Shown piece after piece: positions 1 through 13,068 of a DNA stretch of 64,000 nt. Each line of letters begins with the position of its first letter. Within the stretch, counting starts at the first letter, position 1. The stretch comes from Thamnocephalis sphaerospora (lineage: Eukaryota > Zoopagomycota > Zoopagomycetes > Zoopagales > Sigmoideomycetaceae). A program made the translations under genes and the position numbers. Location of the stretch: contig KZ992433.1 of the NCBI GenBank assembly GCA_003614735.1, positions 1 to 64,000 on the forward strand. The letters are read 5' to 3'. Under the pieces are notes generated by a model. That model saw only the letters and a program-made list of their open reading frames with translations, was not told the origin of the DNA and ran no database searches.

Positions 1-500
1 GGAGGAGCAAGGAAAAGGAAAGTGGTCGGCCCAACCGGTGTGTGCATGCTCGGTCTTTTCCGGCAGCCAAGATGCATGCACGAGACCGCGCGCCTTGTCG
101 CTTCGCACCAACCGGACGCAAGGCATAGTCGTATGTCTGCCCGGTATCTGTCCAACGGCCGCCAGCACTTGGGCGCTTGGTCGTCAGCGAGCAGCCGGCG
201 GGCACGGCGACTGTGCGCGTGCCCAGCTACGATGGTTCTGCACACGTGCATCCCGCCTCCGACTGCACCAGCAGCCGCCACCCATCATGCGTGCCGCCCT
301 TTACAAGGTGGCAGGGAGAGGGTGTGCAGCAGCAGAGAGGCCGTGGAATGTGTCTGCTGTGGAGACAACGCCCGCGGTCACACACGCGCGCGCGGCCTGG
401 TACAAACTCTGGGGCACACCTGGCAAGAGTATGGGACAAGCACACCCCCTAGAGCGGAGCAGCACAGACGTGTATTTGGGTAGGACGGCGCGCGGACCAT
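1..500. other. Left edge, no supported gene
   Basis: This stretch lies downstream of the glutaryl-CoA dehydrogenase stop. Several frames stay open on both strands, but their translations are rich in Cys, Arg and His with no recognisable domain, and no intron-exon pattern like that of the neighbouring genes can be traced. I see nothing in it beyond a probable 3' flank. Confidence 0.5.
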
Positions 501-2574
501 CTACGCCTCCACGCCAAAGGCCGGAATACCCGTGATGGCTCGGCCCAAGATCAGAGCATGGACATCGTGAGTGCCTGTGATGCAAAGGAGTGAGCCATCC
601 GGCAGGCGCAGTCAGTGCAGCACGGTACATACCTTCGTACGTGTTGACAGCCTCGAGGTTCATCACATGGCGGATAATGTGGTACTCATCGCTGATGCCA
701 TTTCCTATCGGTCCGCAACGTGAAAGCGTGAGCAGATAAGCACATTTGCGCTCGCATGATCTGTCGGTGCAAGCCACTCACCGCCCAGAATGTCGCGCAT
801 TTGGCGTGCAATCTCAAGTGCCTTGCCACACGAGTTGCGTTTGATCAGCGATACCATCTCCGGCGCCAGCATCTTGTTCTCCTTGAGGCGGCCGACCTGC
901 AGACACGCTTGCAAGCCAATGGCAATCTGAGAGAGCATAGCGCACGCATAAGCCGCCGCACCGTGCAGCACAGCATGCGCTTCGATGCAGTACACACCTC
1001 GGCATTGGCGTCGGTCAGCTTCTTCTGGATAAGCTGAAAACGTGCCAGCGGCACACCAAACTGCTTCCTACACGGATGCCGGCGCACAGGTTGGTTCGAC
1101 TGCACGGCGAGCACGCGTTGCACGCACTTGCCTGTTCAGTGCGTACTCGCGGGCCTGTGCCAGGCAAAACTCTGCAGCACCCAGAGCACCCCAGGCAATG
1201 CCATAGCGTGCATTGTTCAGGCAGCCAAAGGGACCCTGTAGCGAGCATGGCCAAATAGCACCGTGTCAGTCCAATCACAGAGCATAGATGCGCCCACATA
1301 TGAGTCTCACCTTGAGGCCAGACACATTCGGCAGCAGATTCTCCGCAGGCACTTCAACATCTTCCATGTGGATCATACCAGTCACCGAGGCACGCAGCGA
1401 AAACTTGCCCTTGATAATGGGTGCGGTCAGACCCTTCATGCCCTTTTCTAGAATAAAGCCACGGATCTTGCCGTCATCGGCAGTCTTGGCCCACACGATA
1501 AACACATCGGCAATCGGCGAGTTGGTAATCCAAGTCTTGGAGCCGTTTAGAATGTAGGCATTACCCTCGCGCCGAGCAACGGTTTCCATGTTGCCCGGAT
1601 CGCTACCATGGTTTGGCTCGGTTAGGCCAAAGCAACCAACCAGCTCGCCCGAGGCTGATCAAGACATGTCACCGCGCAAAGAAGCAGTCAGCATCAGACG
1701 CGCATAAGCTACTCTGTCGACAGACTTGCACGCAAAGGTGTGACCTACCGAGACGAGGTAGGTACTTGGTCTTTTGCGCTTCAGTGCCATACGCATATAT
1801 AGGATGCATCACCAGCGACGACTGCACGCTCATGGCAGAGCGATATCCGCTGTCCACCCTGCAAGTGCACGCATACACACACGCAGCAGCCATAGCAGTG
1901 TCAATATACGATAAACAGCATTGATCACCTTTGATGAGGTTCTCAACGTACCGCTCCACCTCACGCGCGATGAGACCATAAGACACGGAGGAGACACCCG
2001 CGCAGCCATAACCTTCAATGGTGGCACCTAGCATGCCCATCTCGCCAAACTCCTCAAAGATCTTGCGGTCAAACGCTACGATGCGACCAAGGCAGCATAA
2101 GCAGATGCACATGCACCGTCTGGCTCAAGAGACGAGCTACTTGGACACTCACTCTCGTAACGGTTTGCTTCCAGCACGCGCGGCATTAACTTGGATTGAC
2201 AGTAGGCATGCGCCGATTCACTGGGATTGTAGCCTACGCGTCAGTGTACTTTATATCATCTACCAACACACTGACGGCACCTACCGTGTAATAAGCTCCT
2301 CCTCGGTCAGCTGGGAGGAAATGTTCAGCGGGTCCGTCCAGTCATACTTGACAAACTCTGCATAGCGCATACAAGGTTAGTGAGCGTTTGCTGGTACACG
2401 TTGCAAAACCATCACGTACCAGACGTCTTGGACGCAAAGCAACGCGCAGTCTGGCGTGCTGCAGGCGGGCAAGCGATCACGATTAGCCACTATTACAATG
2501 CATACACGCTCATGCGCCGCACCCATGCCAGCACGCAAAAGTGTTCCCGCGCGTAGCGTTGTCGAGCGGAGCAT
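501..2574 (-). CDS. GCDH: Glutaryl-CoA dehydrogenase, mitochondrial
   Basis: FAD-dependent acyl-CoA dehydrogenase family enzyme that converts glutaryl-CoA to crotonyl-CoA in lysine and tryptophan breakdown in the mitochondrial matrix. The reading starts at 2574 with [16 protein letters not shown], an Arg/Ser/Thr-rich presequence, and joins across short introns to [17 protein letters not shown]. Diagnostic blocks follow in order: [77 protein letters not shown] and [16 protein letters not shown]. The last of these includes the Glu region expected for the catalytic base. The gene ends IPAFGVEA. About ten exons are implied. It shares a 468 bp upstream gap with the divergent importin gene. Family assignment is firm; substrate is by similarity to GCDH rather than to other acyl-CoA dehydrogenases. 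Confidence 0.9.
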
Positions 2575-3042
2575 TTTGACAGAAACAACGGGGTAGATGT
2601 GGATGACACGCGAAATAGCAACGCAAGGAAGCGAAACGAGAAAGAGGGCGGCACTAGAGAGCGAGTAGGCGAGGGCTGGACTGGCGCCTAGTCTATCCTC
2701 GACCCGCGATGGAGCAGCGTCACCACCAATAATTCCCACGCTTCCCTATCCGACGGTCAGGTCCGCACCGGCGCAATACCATGGCGGTGCACCCTGGCCG
2801 ACCATGCCATGGGCGTTCAGCGAACCACCGGCCGCTTCGGCAGCCATAGCGCAGCGCATGCTTTGCCGGACGGCCATCTACGTAGCACTACTGACGAAGC
2901 GTACCGCGTCCATGGAAGCCACGCTGAAAGAAGCATATCACGTGATTTGTTTTTTTCTTTGCTGCTAGCACCCGACATGCATTCGTCGCGGCGCTTCTCC
3001 ACCCACCGCTGTTACCGTTGCCGACACGCCCTGTTACCAGCC
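2575..3042. promoter_or_regulatory. Divergent promoter gap, GCDH/importin
   Basis: A 468 bp gap between two head-to-head genes. In-frame extensions of both genes into it exist, but they do not resemble the families, so the inner ATGs at 2574 (-) and 3043 (+) were preferred. No clear TATA box or repeat was seen. Confidence 0.45.
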
Positions 3043-6000
3043 ATGTCCGATGCTCAGCAGCTACTCCAGGTGTTCAGCGCCACCATTCATCATGATCCGC
3101 AGGTGCGCGGACAGGCTGAGGCGCAGCTAGAGAAGGTAAGCGCGGGCACTGGAAAAACACGCCGACAACCGCCATGCTCACCCGCCGCACCACCAGCTCA
3201 AGACGGTGCCGGGCAGCCTGACCCTGGTGCTGCAGCTGATAGCTTCGCCTGAGGTGGAAATGTCGGCGCGTCAAGCGGGTAAGGCGCCAACGCAAAGCAG
3301 ATTGGGTACCGAAGCGGCGCGCGACTAACAACGACGATTTGTTTGCGATATGGCGCTAGCTTCTATCTTCTTCAAGAACCGCGTTCAGCGCGGCTGGAAG
3401 CCGTCCGATACTGCGCGGCACCCGGAGATTGATGCGCAGGACAAGGAGGAGATCAAGAAGCAGATGCTGAGCGCGCTGGTGGCCACGCCCAGCAACATCG
3501 GGTAAGTGCTGATGTCAAACGGCCAGCGCAAAGACTATGCTTGCTGACCACAGTGCTATGAACATCGGGTTCAGTGTGCAGCTGGTGGCGTGTCTCAGCG
3601 TGATTCTGGAAAACGAATACCCTGCCAACTGGCCACAGTTGCTGCCAATGCTGCAGGAGATGCTGCAGAGCAACGAGCAAAAGGTGGTTCACAGTGGCCT
3701 TTTGGCGCTGCGTGAGGCCGTCAAGGTGTACCAGTACGTGCAAAGTGACCGGCGTGTCTACGTTGATGTTGCGGGCGCATTTACATCGGTGCTCATCGTC
3801 GCGTACTGCCGCCGATAATCCAGGTGGCGTGCCAAGGAGCGTCGTGAACCGCTAAACAACATTATCCGCGTCGCTTTCCCACTACTGGTGAACATTGCAC
3901 AGCAGCTGCTGGCGCACGACGACCTGGAGGCGGGCGAGATGGTCAAGATTGCCTGCAAGACGTACTTTTCGTCCAGCCTGCACGAGCTGTCTGACGAGCA
4001 GCAGGAAGTCGGATCGCTGACGACGTGGCTGACGCTCTTCCTGGCTGTGGTCGAAAAGGACATTCCCGTAAGCACGCTGCCGGAGGATTTGGACGAGCGT
4101 GAGAAGCACTCGTGGTGGAAGGCGAAGAAGTGGGCGATGCACTGCGTGAACCGCCTGTTTGCGCGGTACGGCAACCCGGCGCTTCTGGCTCGCAGCAACA
4201 CTCGCTACACGCAGTTTGCGGACGCCTTCATCGGCGAAATTATGCCAAATGTGCTGCGCGCCTACCTGGGTCAGGTCGACAAGGCCATCAGCACAGGTGC
4301 TTGGATGAGCCAGCGCTGCATTGCGCTCACCTGCCATCTGCTGAGCGACAGGCAAGTGAGCTGGGCAGTATAGCGCGCTAGCATATGGCCTGCTGACTTT
4401 AGTACTGGGCCATCGTGCAGTATCAAACACAAGTCGACCTGGGCCATTGTCAAGCCGCACACAGATGCGCTTGTGGCGCGCTTCATCTTCCCGCAGCTGT
4501 GCATCAGCGCAGCGGATGAAGAGCTTTGGCAGGATGATCCTGTCGATTATATCAACAAGAAGGCCGGTACGTGTGTCGCAACGGATGTAATATGCGTGAT
4601 CAGATGTGGCGCGGTGCTCATCACAAATTACCACCTTGCTACAGATCCTCTGGAGGACCTGCGCTCGCCAACCACGGCCGCGACAAACCTGCTGTTGGAC
4701 TTGGTGCGCGACCGCAAGAAGCTCACCTTCCTGCCGATCCTCAACTTTGTCAATACCACGCTGATGACGTACGTAGGCTACTGCCCGCACTACCCGCGCG
4801 TGCTCTGCTCTTTTTGCTCGGCGTCACTAACTACCGTACTCGTTCACTGGTTACCCGCATAGCTATCAGCAGGCGGCCCCGGAGGCACGCAACTACCGTG
4901 AAAAGGACGGCGCCCTGTGCATGATGGGCTGTCTAGCCGACCATATGCTGGGCAAGGTCCGTTTGCTTTGATACGTGGCATATCCACATATCTACTCACC
5001 TGCTGCGTGCTGCCGTCGACAGAAATCGCCGGTGCGCGCCCAGATGGAGGAGTTTGTGATGGTGCACATCTACCCAGAGTTCCGCAGCCAGGTCCCATAT
5101 CTGCGCTCTCGGGAAAGTACTACTATCAATTTTTGCGTCTGTTTCTCCGTGCTTACACTGCATCGTATAATAGGCATGCGACACGATGAGCAAATTTGAC
5201 GGACTTGTATTCTCTAATGAGCAGGTAAACATGGACAGCTGGCATCGACTAGTGTGCAAAACTAATAAGCCGCCATCTGCAGCACCCAGCCTTGATTCTT
5301 GAGGCAACGCTTGCTTGCATGAAGGATCCGGAACTGCCTGTGCGCGCCGCCGCGGCAATCTCCATGCAGCCTCTGTTACGCTTTGAGCAAGGCAAGTATT
5401 CACCTGTCCCCAGTGATAGAGTGCACATGCACTGATGCCCAACACAACAGTGCGCCCTATGATGGTGCCGCATCTGCCGACGATTATGCAGGAGCTCCTC
5501 AGCCTCACCAACCAGATCGACGTTGATGCGCTTTCTGGTGTGACGGATGAGTTTGTCGAGACGTTTGGCGAAGAGCTGGCGCCGTTTGCGGTGCAGATTT
5601 GCCAGCAACTGGTACGTCCCACCGCTCGCTACTTGGCATCATACTGCCTTGCCTTACACACCACGCGCTGCACTGTACATTGATTTATACGAATTCTGTT
5701 AGCGCGACACGTATCTTCGTATTATGAACGAGGTCATTGCCGCCGAGAGCAAGGCAGAGGCCGATATGCTGGATGTCAAGGACCTGGAGGAGAGCAGCGT
5801 AAGTACTTTTCCGTCACGCACCACATCATGCCCTGCTGACACACAAGCGTAACGGTGCAGGATAAGACCATGAACGCCATGGGTGTCCTAAAGAACATCA
5901 GCACGTTGGTTGTCAGCCTAGAAGCCAAGCCAGAGGTGAGGCCACGCAGCGCTCAGCACACGTTTGTGCCGCACACGGCGCTCATCGAATGTAATACGCT

Positions 6001-7922
6001 GCTGCCAATATCTACAGCTTCAGACTCAGCTGGAAGAGACCATTATCCCGGTGGTTAGCTTCACGCTTCAGCATGGCGCTGTTGGTAAGTGTACATGCTA
6101 GGCTATGTTATACGCTCTACGTTAACAGAGCTTACTGATTATGGGGCGTGCTTACAGAGCTGTATGACGAAGTGCTTGAGATTGTCGACTGCTGCATCTA
6201 CTCTCGAAAGGCCATTTCTCCAGCCATGTGGTCGGTCTTTTCGCTGATCGCGGCTGCCTACAAGGCCCATGCGGTCGAATTCACCGAAGGTATGCAGCAC
6301 GCTTACGCGCGCCAGCCACTAGGTGGTGCACAATGCTGACATTGCTTGCTCGTCCCACAGAGTTTTTCCCTACAGCCTCCAACTTTGTCTGCTACGGCAA
6401 GGATGCTGTTGTAGCTAGCAGCGAGATCCAGCAGGCACTGGTGGACATGATCAGCCTTGTAGGTGCAGACACCCCTATGGCGTACTTGTCTGCGCACTTT
6501 GAGCTTACATGCGCCGACGCTTTATTCCAGGCAATGACCTCGGACAAAGTTGGCGAGGTCGATCGTACCTGTGCCTGCACACTGATGGAGTGCCTGATGC
6601 TGAATTGCCCGGGCGCGTTGGATCAGGTATGGCGCAGAATTGCGGCACGCTGCAGCGCCATGCTCACCACAAATCGGTGTACAGTACCTTGGCCACTTTA
6701 TCGATGCTGCTCTCCACTATCTGCTGAGCGAGGATGGCATCAAGACTGGCCCATTCCGCATCCGCTGCCTGACCACGGTAGGTGGCAGGCGCGCATTATG
6801 CACTTGGCGGCATTTATTAACCCTTAAGAAAAGGTCGTCACTGCCCTGCTCTACAATTCGACCGCCACACTCCAGCTGCTGGAGGCGCGTCAGCGTACGC
6901 AGGCGTTCTTCCAGATCTGGTTTGAAAACCTGAAAAAGTTCAAGGGGTGGGTTTTACTCTCAACGGCCTACACCATCACAGCCCAGTACTGATAATCACA
7001 CGCAACATGCTAGAATGCACGACACCAAGCTGTGCGTTATGGCACTGTGTGCACTGCTGGAAAAGTCTGACGGCCAGCTTCCGGCTTCTGTGAGTGCAAG
7101 TATCTCTCATCTGTTGAACGGTCTCATTTCTCTGCTGCCAACGTACGAGAAGGCTGCTGCCGGTGAGTGTTTTGCATGCCAACGCTACATTCCATGCGCT
7201 AATATGCATCTACGATGTTGCAGACCAAACCCATCTGGAAGCTCTGCGCGCCTCGCTTGACAGCGACGAGGATGAAGACGAGGACGAGGACGCAGAAGGC
7301 GTGGAGGTCGACGACTTTGCCGACATCATCGACAAGTTTGACGATGGCTTTGAAGGTCCGTTGCAGAATGACACAAGCCGTGACGATCTACTAATTTACG
7401 CTAACGTGTGCACTTTCAAACATGTTTGCACATGTCTAGACGATGAGGACGTTGAGAACGAGGACAAAGAGTACCTCGAGTTCCTTGCTAGCAGGGTAGG
7501 GATTATGGCGAAAAGATATCTGCATGTTGTCAACACCAACTTACGCCATTCATGTAGGCATCCGAAACCGGTCCACTCGGAGAGGACGATGGTGCCAGCG
7601 ACCAAGGCGAAGCCGATGGCGGCGACGGCGACGACGACTTTTACGATGATGATGATGAGGGAGCCAACGAGGGCATGTTCGAGTCACCGCTGGATGACGC
7701 CGATCTCCATACGCAGGTGGAGCACACGCTGAAAAGTAAGTGACAAAAGAAGCGATGCAAACTAGGCGACAGCAGGCTGACGATGGCACACTTGCAGCCC
7801 TCGAGGCCCATCGCCCCGCAGTGTACACTGCTGCCATCGCTGCCATTACAGACGAGCAGCGCGAGGCCCTTACACACGCGTACGAGATGGCGGCCATGAC
7901 GCGTGCCGAGGCTAGCGGCTAA
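3043..7922 (+). CDS. NMD5: Importin-beta family nuclear transport receptor (importin-7/8, Nmd5/Sxm1 type)
   Basis: A karyopherin that carries cargo through nuclear pores under Ran control. The start MSDAQQLLQVFSATI at 3043 is followed by an importin-beta N-terminal domain (QVRGQAEAQLEK) and the block ASIFFKNRVQRGW typical of the importin-7 group. Long HEAT-like helical repeats follow (for example WWKAKKWAMHCVNRLFARYG, LEATLACMKDPELPVRAAAA, FRIRCLTTVVTALLYNS). Near the C terminus is a very acidic stretch ([13 protein letters not shown] and later FYDDDDEGANEG), as in Nmd5/Sxm1/IPO7. The gene ends TRAEASG at 7922. More than twenty short introns can be traced, one of the densest arrays in the window. 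It looks complete. Which paralogue it is (Nmd5 or Sxm1) is not settled. Confidence 0.88.
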
Positions 7923-8148
7923 ATCCCTCCCGTTCACGTCTGGTCCATGCTCAATATCTATGCAATGTCTGCACACTTGGCACATGCACGTGCCAATGTC
8001 GGTCACAAATACACCAGCGCCAAACGCAGATCTTTTGCATGACAACTCTTGTATCGTAGTGTTTCCGTTGTGCGCAGATTAAGGACCAAACGTCCAACTG
8101 GACGTTTATTGTGGCATGAAGCGAGCGTAAGCAGCGGGCTCGAGTGCT

Positions 8149-9239
<1,091 letters not shown>

Positions 9240-9556
9240 TGTGCGTTATGCTTGTTGGTGTGTGGCGAAAGAGGAGGAGGCGGAAGCGTACTGAGGTGGC
9301 GCCAGCAATTCTAGTTTATTCGCCACACCCAATCACTACAGTAGCAGTTTTCTTTGTCACGTCACAATCACACAAAAGTGCACACATGCTCTTACACACA
9401 CGTAGAGCGCACGGCCATGCTCTGTCTGCTTTATAGGTAAACGATAGATGTCACGTTGCAAGTCAGGACTGCGCCACCACCGCAAGGGTCGGTTCTCAGT
9501 CGTGCAATGGGCATCGCCGCCACGGAGCTGGCCGGCACGAATGAACAGCGGCCCAT
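9240..9556. promoter_or_regulatory. Gap between RPS23 start and RPN10 stop
   Basis: A 317 bp intergenic stretch, presumably the RPS23 promoter plus the RPN10 3' flank, since both genes run leftward. No open frame resembles a gene. No specific motif is claimed. Confidence 0.4.
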
Positions 9557-11084
9557 CTAATGCTCCCCTTCCTTCTTGTCACCATCATTACCCTCCTCCC
9601 GCGCTTTCGAAAGCGCCTCCTGGACCTGCGGATCGTTGGGGTCCACATTTGGCAGACCAGAGAGAATGTTGCTTACAAAGTCGGCCGTCTAAACGACAAA
9701 CATCATCAGCAAATACTTTGCACACGAGCGCACCACCGCCAGTCTATGCCGTCAAGCACAGACTCTCCTTACCGGATCGCTGGCCTCGGCCTGCGGCTGT
9801 TGCAGCGACATCTCAATGGCGCGTGCAATCTGCTCCTCCTCAGTCAGCTCCTCGTCCATCATGGTAACCTCGGGCTGTGCCAGTATCCATTAGTATCATG
9901 ACGGTTTTGCATGTACGCCGGCACATACCACGGCCACCTCTGCTGCGGGAATGTTTGTCGTATCTGCTGCGGTGGTGCTATGGTCACCGCCAGCGGCCGT
10001 TGCGGCTGCTGCTGCGGCAGCCGCTGCCTGGCGCGCTTGCTCCTCCTCAAGAGAAATGCGCAGTGCCTACACAAAAGTTTATACAAAAAGTGTCATGGGT
10101 TAGCATGCGAAAACACCTTCCAATTGCAAATCGATGGACAACGTACCATGGCAAGCTCTGGATCCATGCTTGGATCAATGCCAAACTCAAAGTCATTGCC
10201 GGCACCACCGCTGCCGCCAAAGCCGCCAGAGGGACCTTCGCCTGACGACAGAATTGGCGACGCGTGGAGCAGATCGCTCAGGAGATGCGGGCCCGGAGGG
10301 ATGCTGACTAGATGGCTGAGTATGCCAAAGGGTAAGCAGCGGCAACGGATAGTACATCCGCTGTTTTGCGTCTTTACCTGTTGTCGCCGCTGTTGACGTT
10401 GTTTACAAAGCTTTCCAGCTTTCCGCGGTTCTGGATATCCTCGCCAAAGCTCACAATATCCACCGCCACGTTGTTCTTCTTGAGCTTCTTTGCCAGACGC
10501 ACAAGGGACGCTTCATCATCGGTGACTGGGCTGCCCACAAATGCAATCACGCGCTGCCGCTGGTTGCGGTCCCGCCGGTGCTTTAGCACCAGCTACATGC
10601 AAAAGTCAGCAAGCGCACATCGCGTCGACGTGCCCTGTCGAACCTCCAGTACCAAGGATCCACGCCACTCACCTGCGCCACGCCAATGCCTGCCAAAAGA
10701 TCCACCTTTCCAGACGCCGTTGTCCGGTGGAGAGCATTGAGAATCTTGCCAATATCGCCAGTGAGCGTAGTCAAAACCTCGGGTCTGCGGAGGCACAACA
10801 CGCTATAAGCCACGGTCGCCTATCCTCACCACCAGTCTGGCCTCACTCACCCTTTGCCGGCCATCGTCATGATGCCGACGGTATTCTCCGGATGCGAGCG
10901 CGTCTTCACCTGGAACACCGCATTGACGGCATCCGCCTGCGCCTCAAGGCGAGAAGGAGTATAGTCGCCGTTGCGCATCCAGTCGGAATTGTCCAAACTG
11001 CGCAGACACAGCCGTGTAAGCAGATCGCACAGCCAGCTGGCCGATGCCTCAAACCTACATCACCACAGTCGCCTCGAGCGTCAT
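9557..11084 (-). CDS. RPN10: 26S proteasome regulatory subunit Rpn10 (ubiquitin receptor)
   Basis: Proteasome lid/base hinge subunit that binds polyubiquitin. The first exon encodes MTLEATVV and splices to [20 protein letters not shown], the start of a von Willebrand A domain. That domain continues through [50 protein letters not shown] and [16 protein letters not shown]. The C-terminal half has two ubiquitin-interacting motifs ([15 protein letters not shown] and [15 protein letters not shown]) separated by an Ala-rich linker. The end reads DKKEGEH with the stop at 9557-9559. About six introns. The protein looks complete and ordinary for the family. Confidence 0.93.
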
Positions 11085-11392
11085 TTTGGGAGGTTTGCGG
11101 CAGTGTATGAGCAAGCGGGTGGCAATGTGGTCTGCGAGGAGTAAGAAAGGTAGATGAAGTGGGCGCGCGTGTGTACGTATGGCACAGAGTCTTGATGACG
11201 ACAGCATCAACGGCTGTCGCAGTCGCCCAAAGGACCACACGCACACACACACAATCAGTTACAAGGACAACGATAGCTTTGACAATATGCACGATGTTTA
11301 TGCTCTGTTGTGGCCCATGGCAAAAGTTGCTTGAACAGCGCAAAGGCACAAACACAAGGCTGTTTCTACGCAGCACGGCATACTCTTGGCAT
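11085..11392. promoter_or_regulatory. Gap between RPN10 start and IPP1 stop
   Basis: A 308 bp region upstream of the leftward RPN10 and downstream of the leftward IPP1. It contains a short CACACA run near 11240 and no gene-like reading frame. Taken as the RPN10 promoter and IPP1 3' flank. Confidence 0.4.
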
Positions 11393-12781
11393 TTAGAGGT
11401 TGGAGGTGCCAGAGATAAAGAACCACTTGTCAACTGCAAACCAAAGCGGCACAAGTAATGGTCAGCACGAGTGGCACACCATCGCTGCTGTGCGCCATCC
11501 ACTTACTCGCTGAGTCAATCGGCTGCGCTGGCTGCGCCGACTCGGGCGGGATGGCCTTGGAAACCGGGTCATCGCAGGTGATCTTGCCTGGGCTGCCCTC
11601 GATGCTAAGGTTGGTGCTACAGATGGCGTTGCCAACAACCACGGTAAGCACAAGTGCCAGGAAAGAGTACGGTGCAGTTGCAAATGGTTTACGCACATGT
11701 CAAGAGAATACGTATCCGTCTGAGCAGGGACCCGGCCGTCGATCAGGCGTTTCCAGGCTTCGTGCGTCTCAAGCACCACATCGGTAGCGTATTGCTGCAA
11801 GCGCTTGAGCGTTAATCGCGCGCGTATAGACACGCGCGCAGCCAAAAGTAGCGTACCCTGTTCTTGGCCTCACCGCTGAAGGCAAACTGGTTTTCCTTCT
11901 TGCCATCCGGGATCTTGTAGATGCGGAACCACTCATTGGTGGCGCGGGTCAGGCCCGGCAGGTGGCGCTCCACGTCCTCAATGTCTGCCCACCACATGCA
12001 CAGTTAGATGAAACTGCAGCGGTGGCTGACAGACGACGAAAAGCGACACCGCGGTCGTCTACTCACCGTTCAGCTTGCTGGCCAGCGGATCGTTCACATC
12101 AATGGCAATCACCTTCCAGTCGGTCTCACCTGGAAAGAACCCGCGGTGAATAAATAACCCCAATTTTTGACTCGCATGTCGCGCGTACCCTCATCCAGCA
12201 GAGCCATAACTCCGAGAATCTTGACCTGCTTCACCTGGCCAGTGTAGCCGACCTGCTCGCCAATCTCGCAGACATCGATGGGGTCGTTGTCACCGCGGGC
12301 CCTGGTCTCCTCGTTGATGTGGTTCGGGTCCTCCCAGGTCTGCGGCAGCGCGCCATAGTTCCAAATGTAACCGTGGTGCGGGAAGCAGTTGCGCACGTAG
12401 CGCAGCTTGTCCTTCTTCGTGTCCTGCTTGATCGGGTTGAGCGGCTCGCCGGTGGCAATCTGCAGAGCTGCAAGCGTCAGCGCAAGACAAAGATATGTGC
12501 ATCGTGCCGTACGCACCTCCATCTTTGCGTTAGTCCAGCGCGGCACCTCGACCACCATGTTGAAAACAGTCTTGCGGTCGTTGGCGAACAGCGGGATATC
12601 GTGGAACGGCGAGATCACCTTGCCATCCTTTTCTGCAAGGAAAAGCCGACGCAGACGCACATGCCACGTTGGCCACGCATTCAGAGTACTGCTGCCAGCC
12701 GGTCCGTGCATACTCACCAATGTAGACTCGGTGATCCAAGGTGTTTGGTGCACCAACCACACGTGTCTTGTACTCGGACAT
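11393..12781 (-). CDS. IPP1: Soluble inorganic pyrophosphatase
   Basis: Family I PPase that hydrolyses pyrophosphate to phosphate, mainly in the cytosol. The start [20 protein letters not shown] at 12781 is followed by [52 protein letters not shown] and the metal-binding signature [11 protein letters not shown]. Then come [20 protein letters not shown] and [14 protein letters not shown]. The C-terminal tail ([24 protein letters not shown]) splices to a last exon [12 protein letters not shown], matching the extension of yeast Ipp1. About six short introns. The start is 287 bp from the divergent VPS52 start. Complete. Confidence 0.94.
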
Positions 12782-13068
12782 GATGGCAGAAAAGGCTGTG
12801 AACGAGCGAGCAACAAAGCGGCTAGGCAACGGGTTGGTTGGCTGGTAAGGGCAGCGGCTGGCGAATACGGGTAGAGTAGGAGAAGAAAGAGAGGCGCGGG
12901 TCAGAGCGCGTCGGCACAGTTGGGGTATGGGACTGATACGCATCATCACCGGTAGACAGCGGAAAGAGACACAGTAGCTGTGTCCAACCAAACGCATGCC
13001 TGATTGGTGACATTCTCCCACCGGCCAGTTGGGCACAGCATCGTCACCGCATACCATACACCGACACG

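Noticed and set aside
22-535. Two long overlapping plus-strand frames at the left edge
   Set aside because: They shadow the GCDH 3' end and a GC-rich flank; Cys/Arg/His-rich translations without domains.
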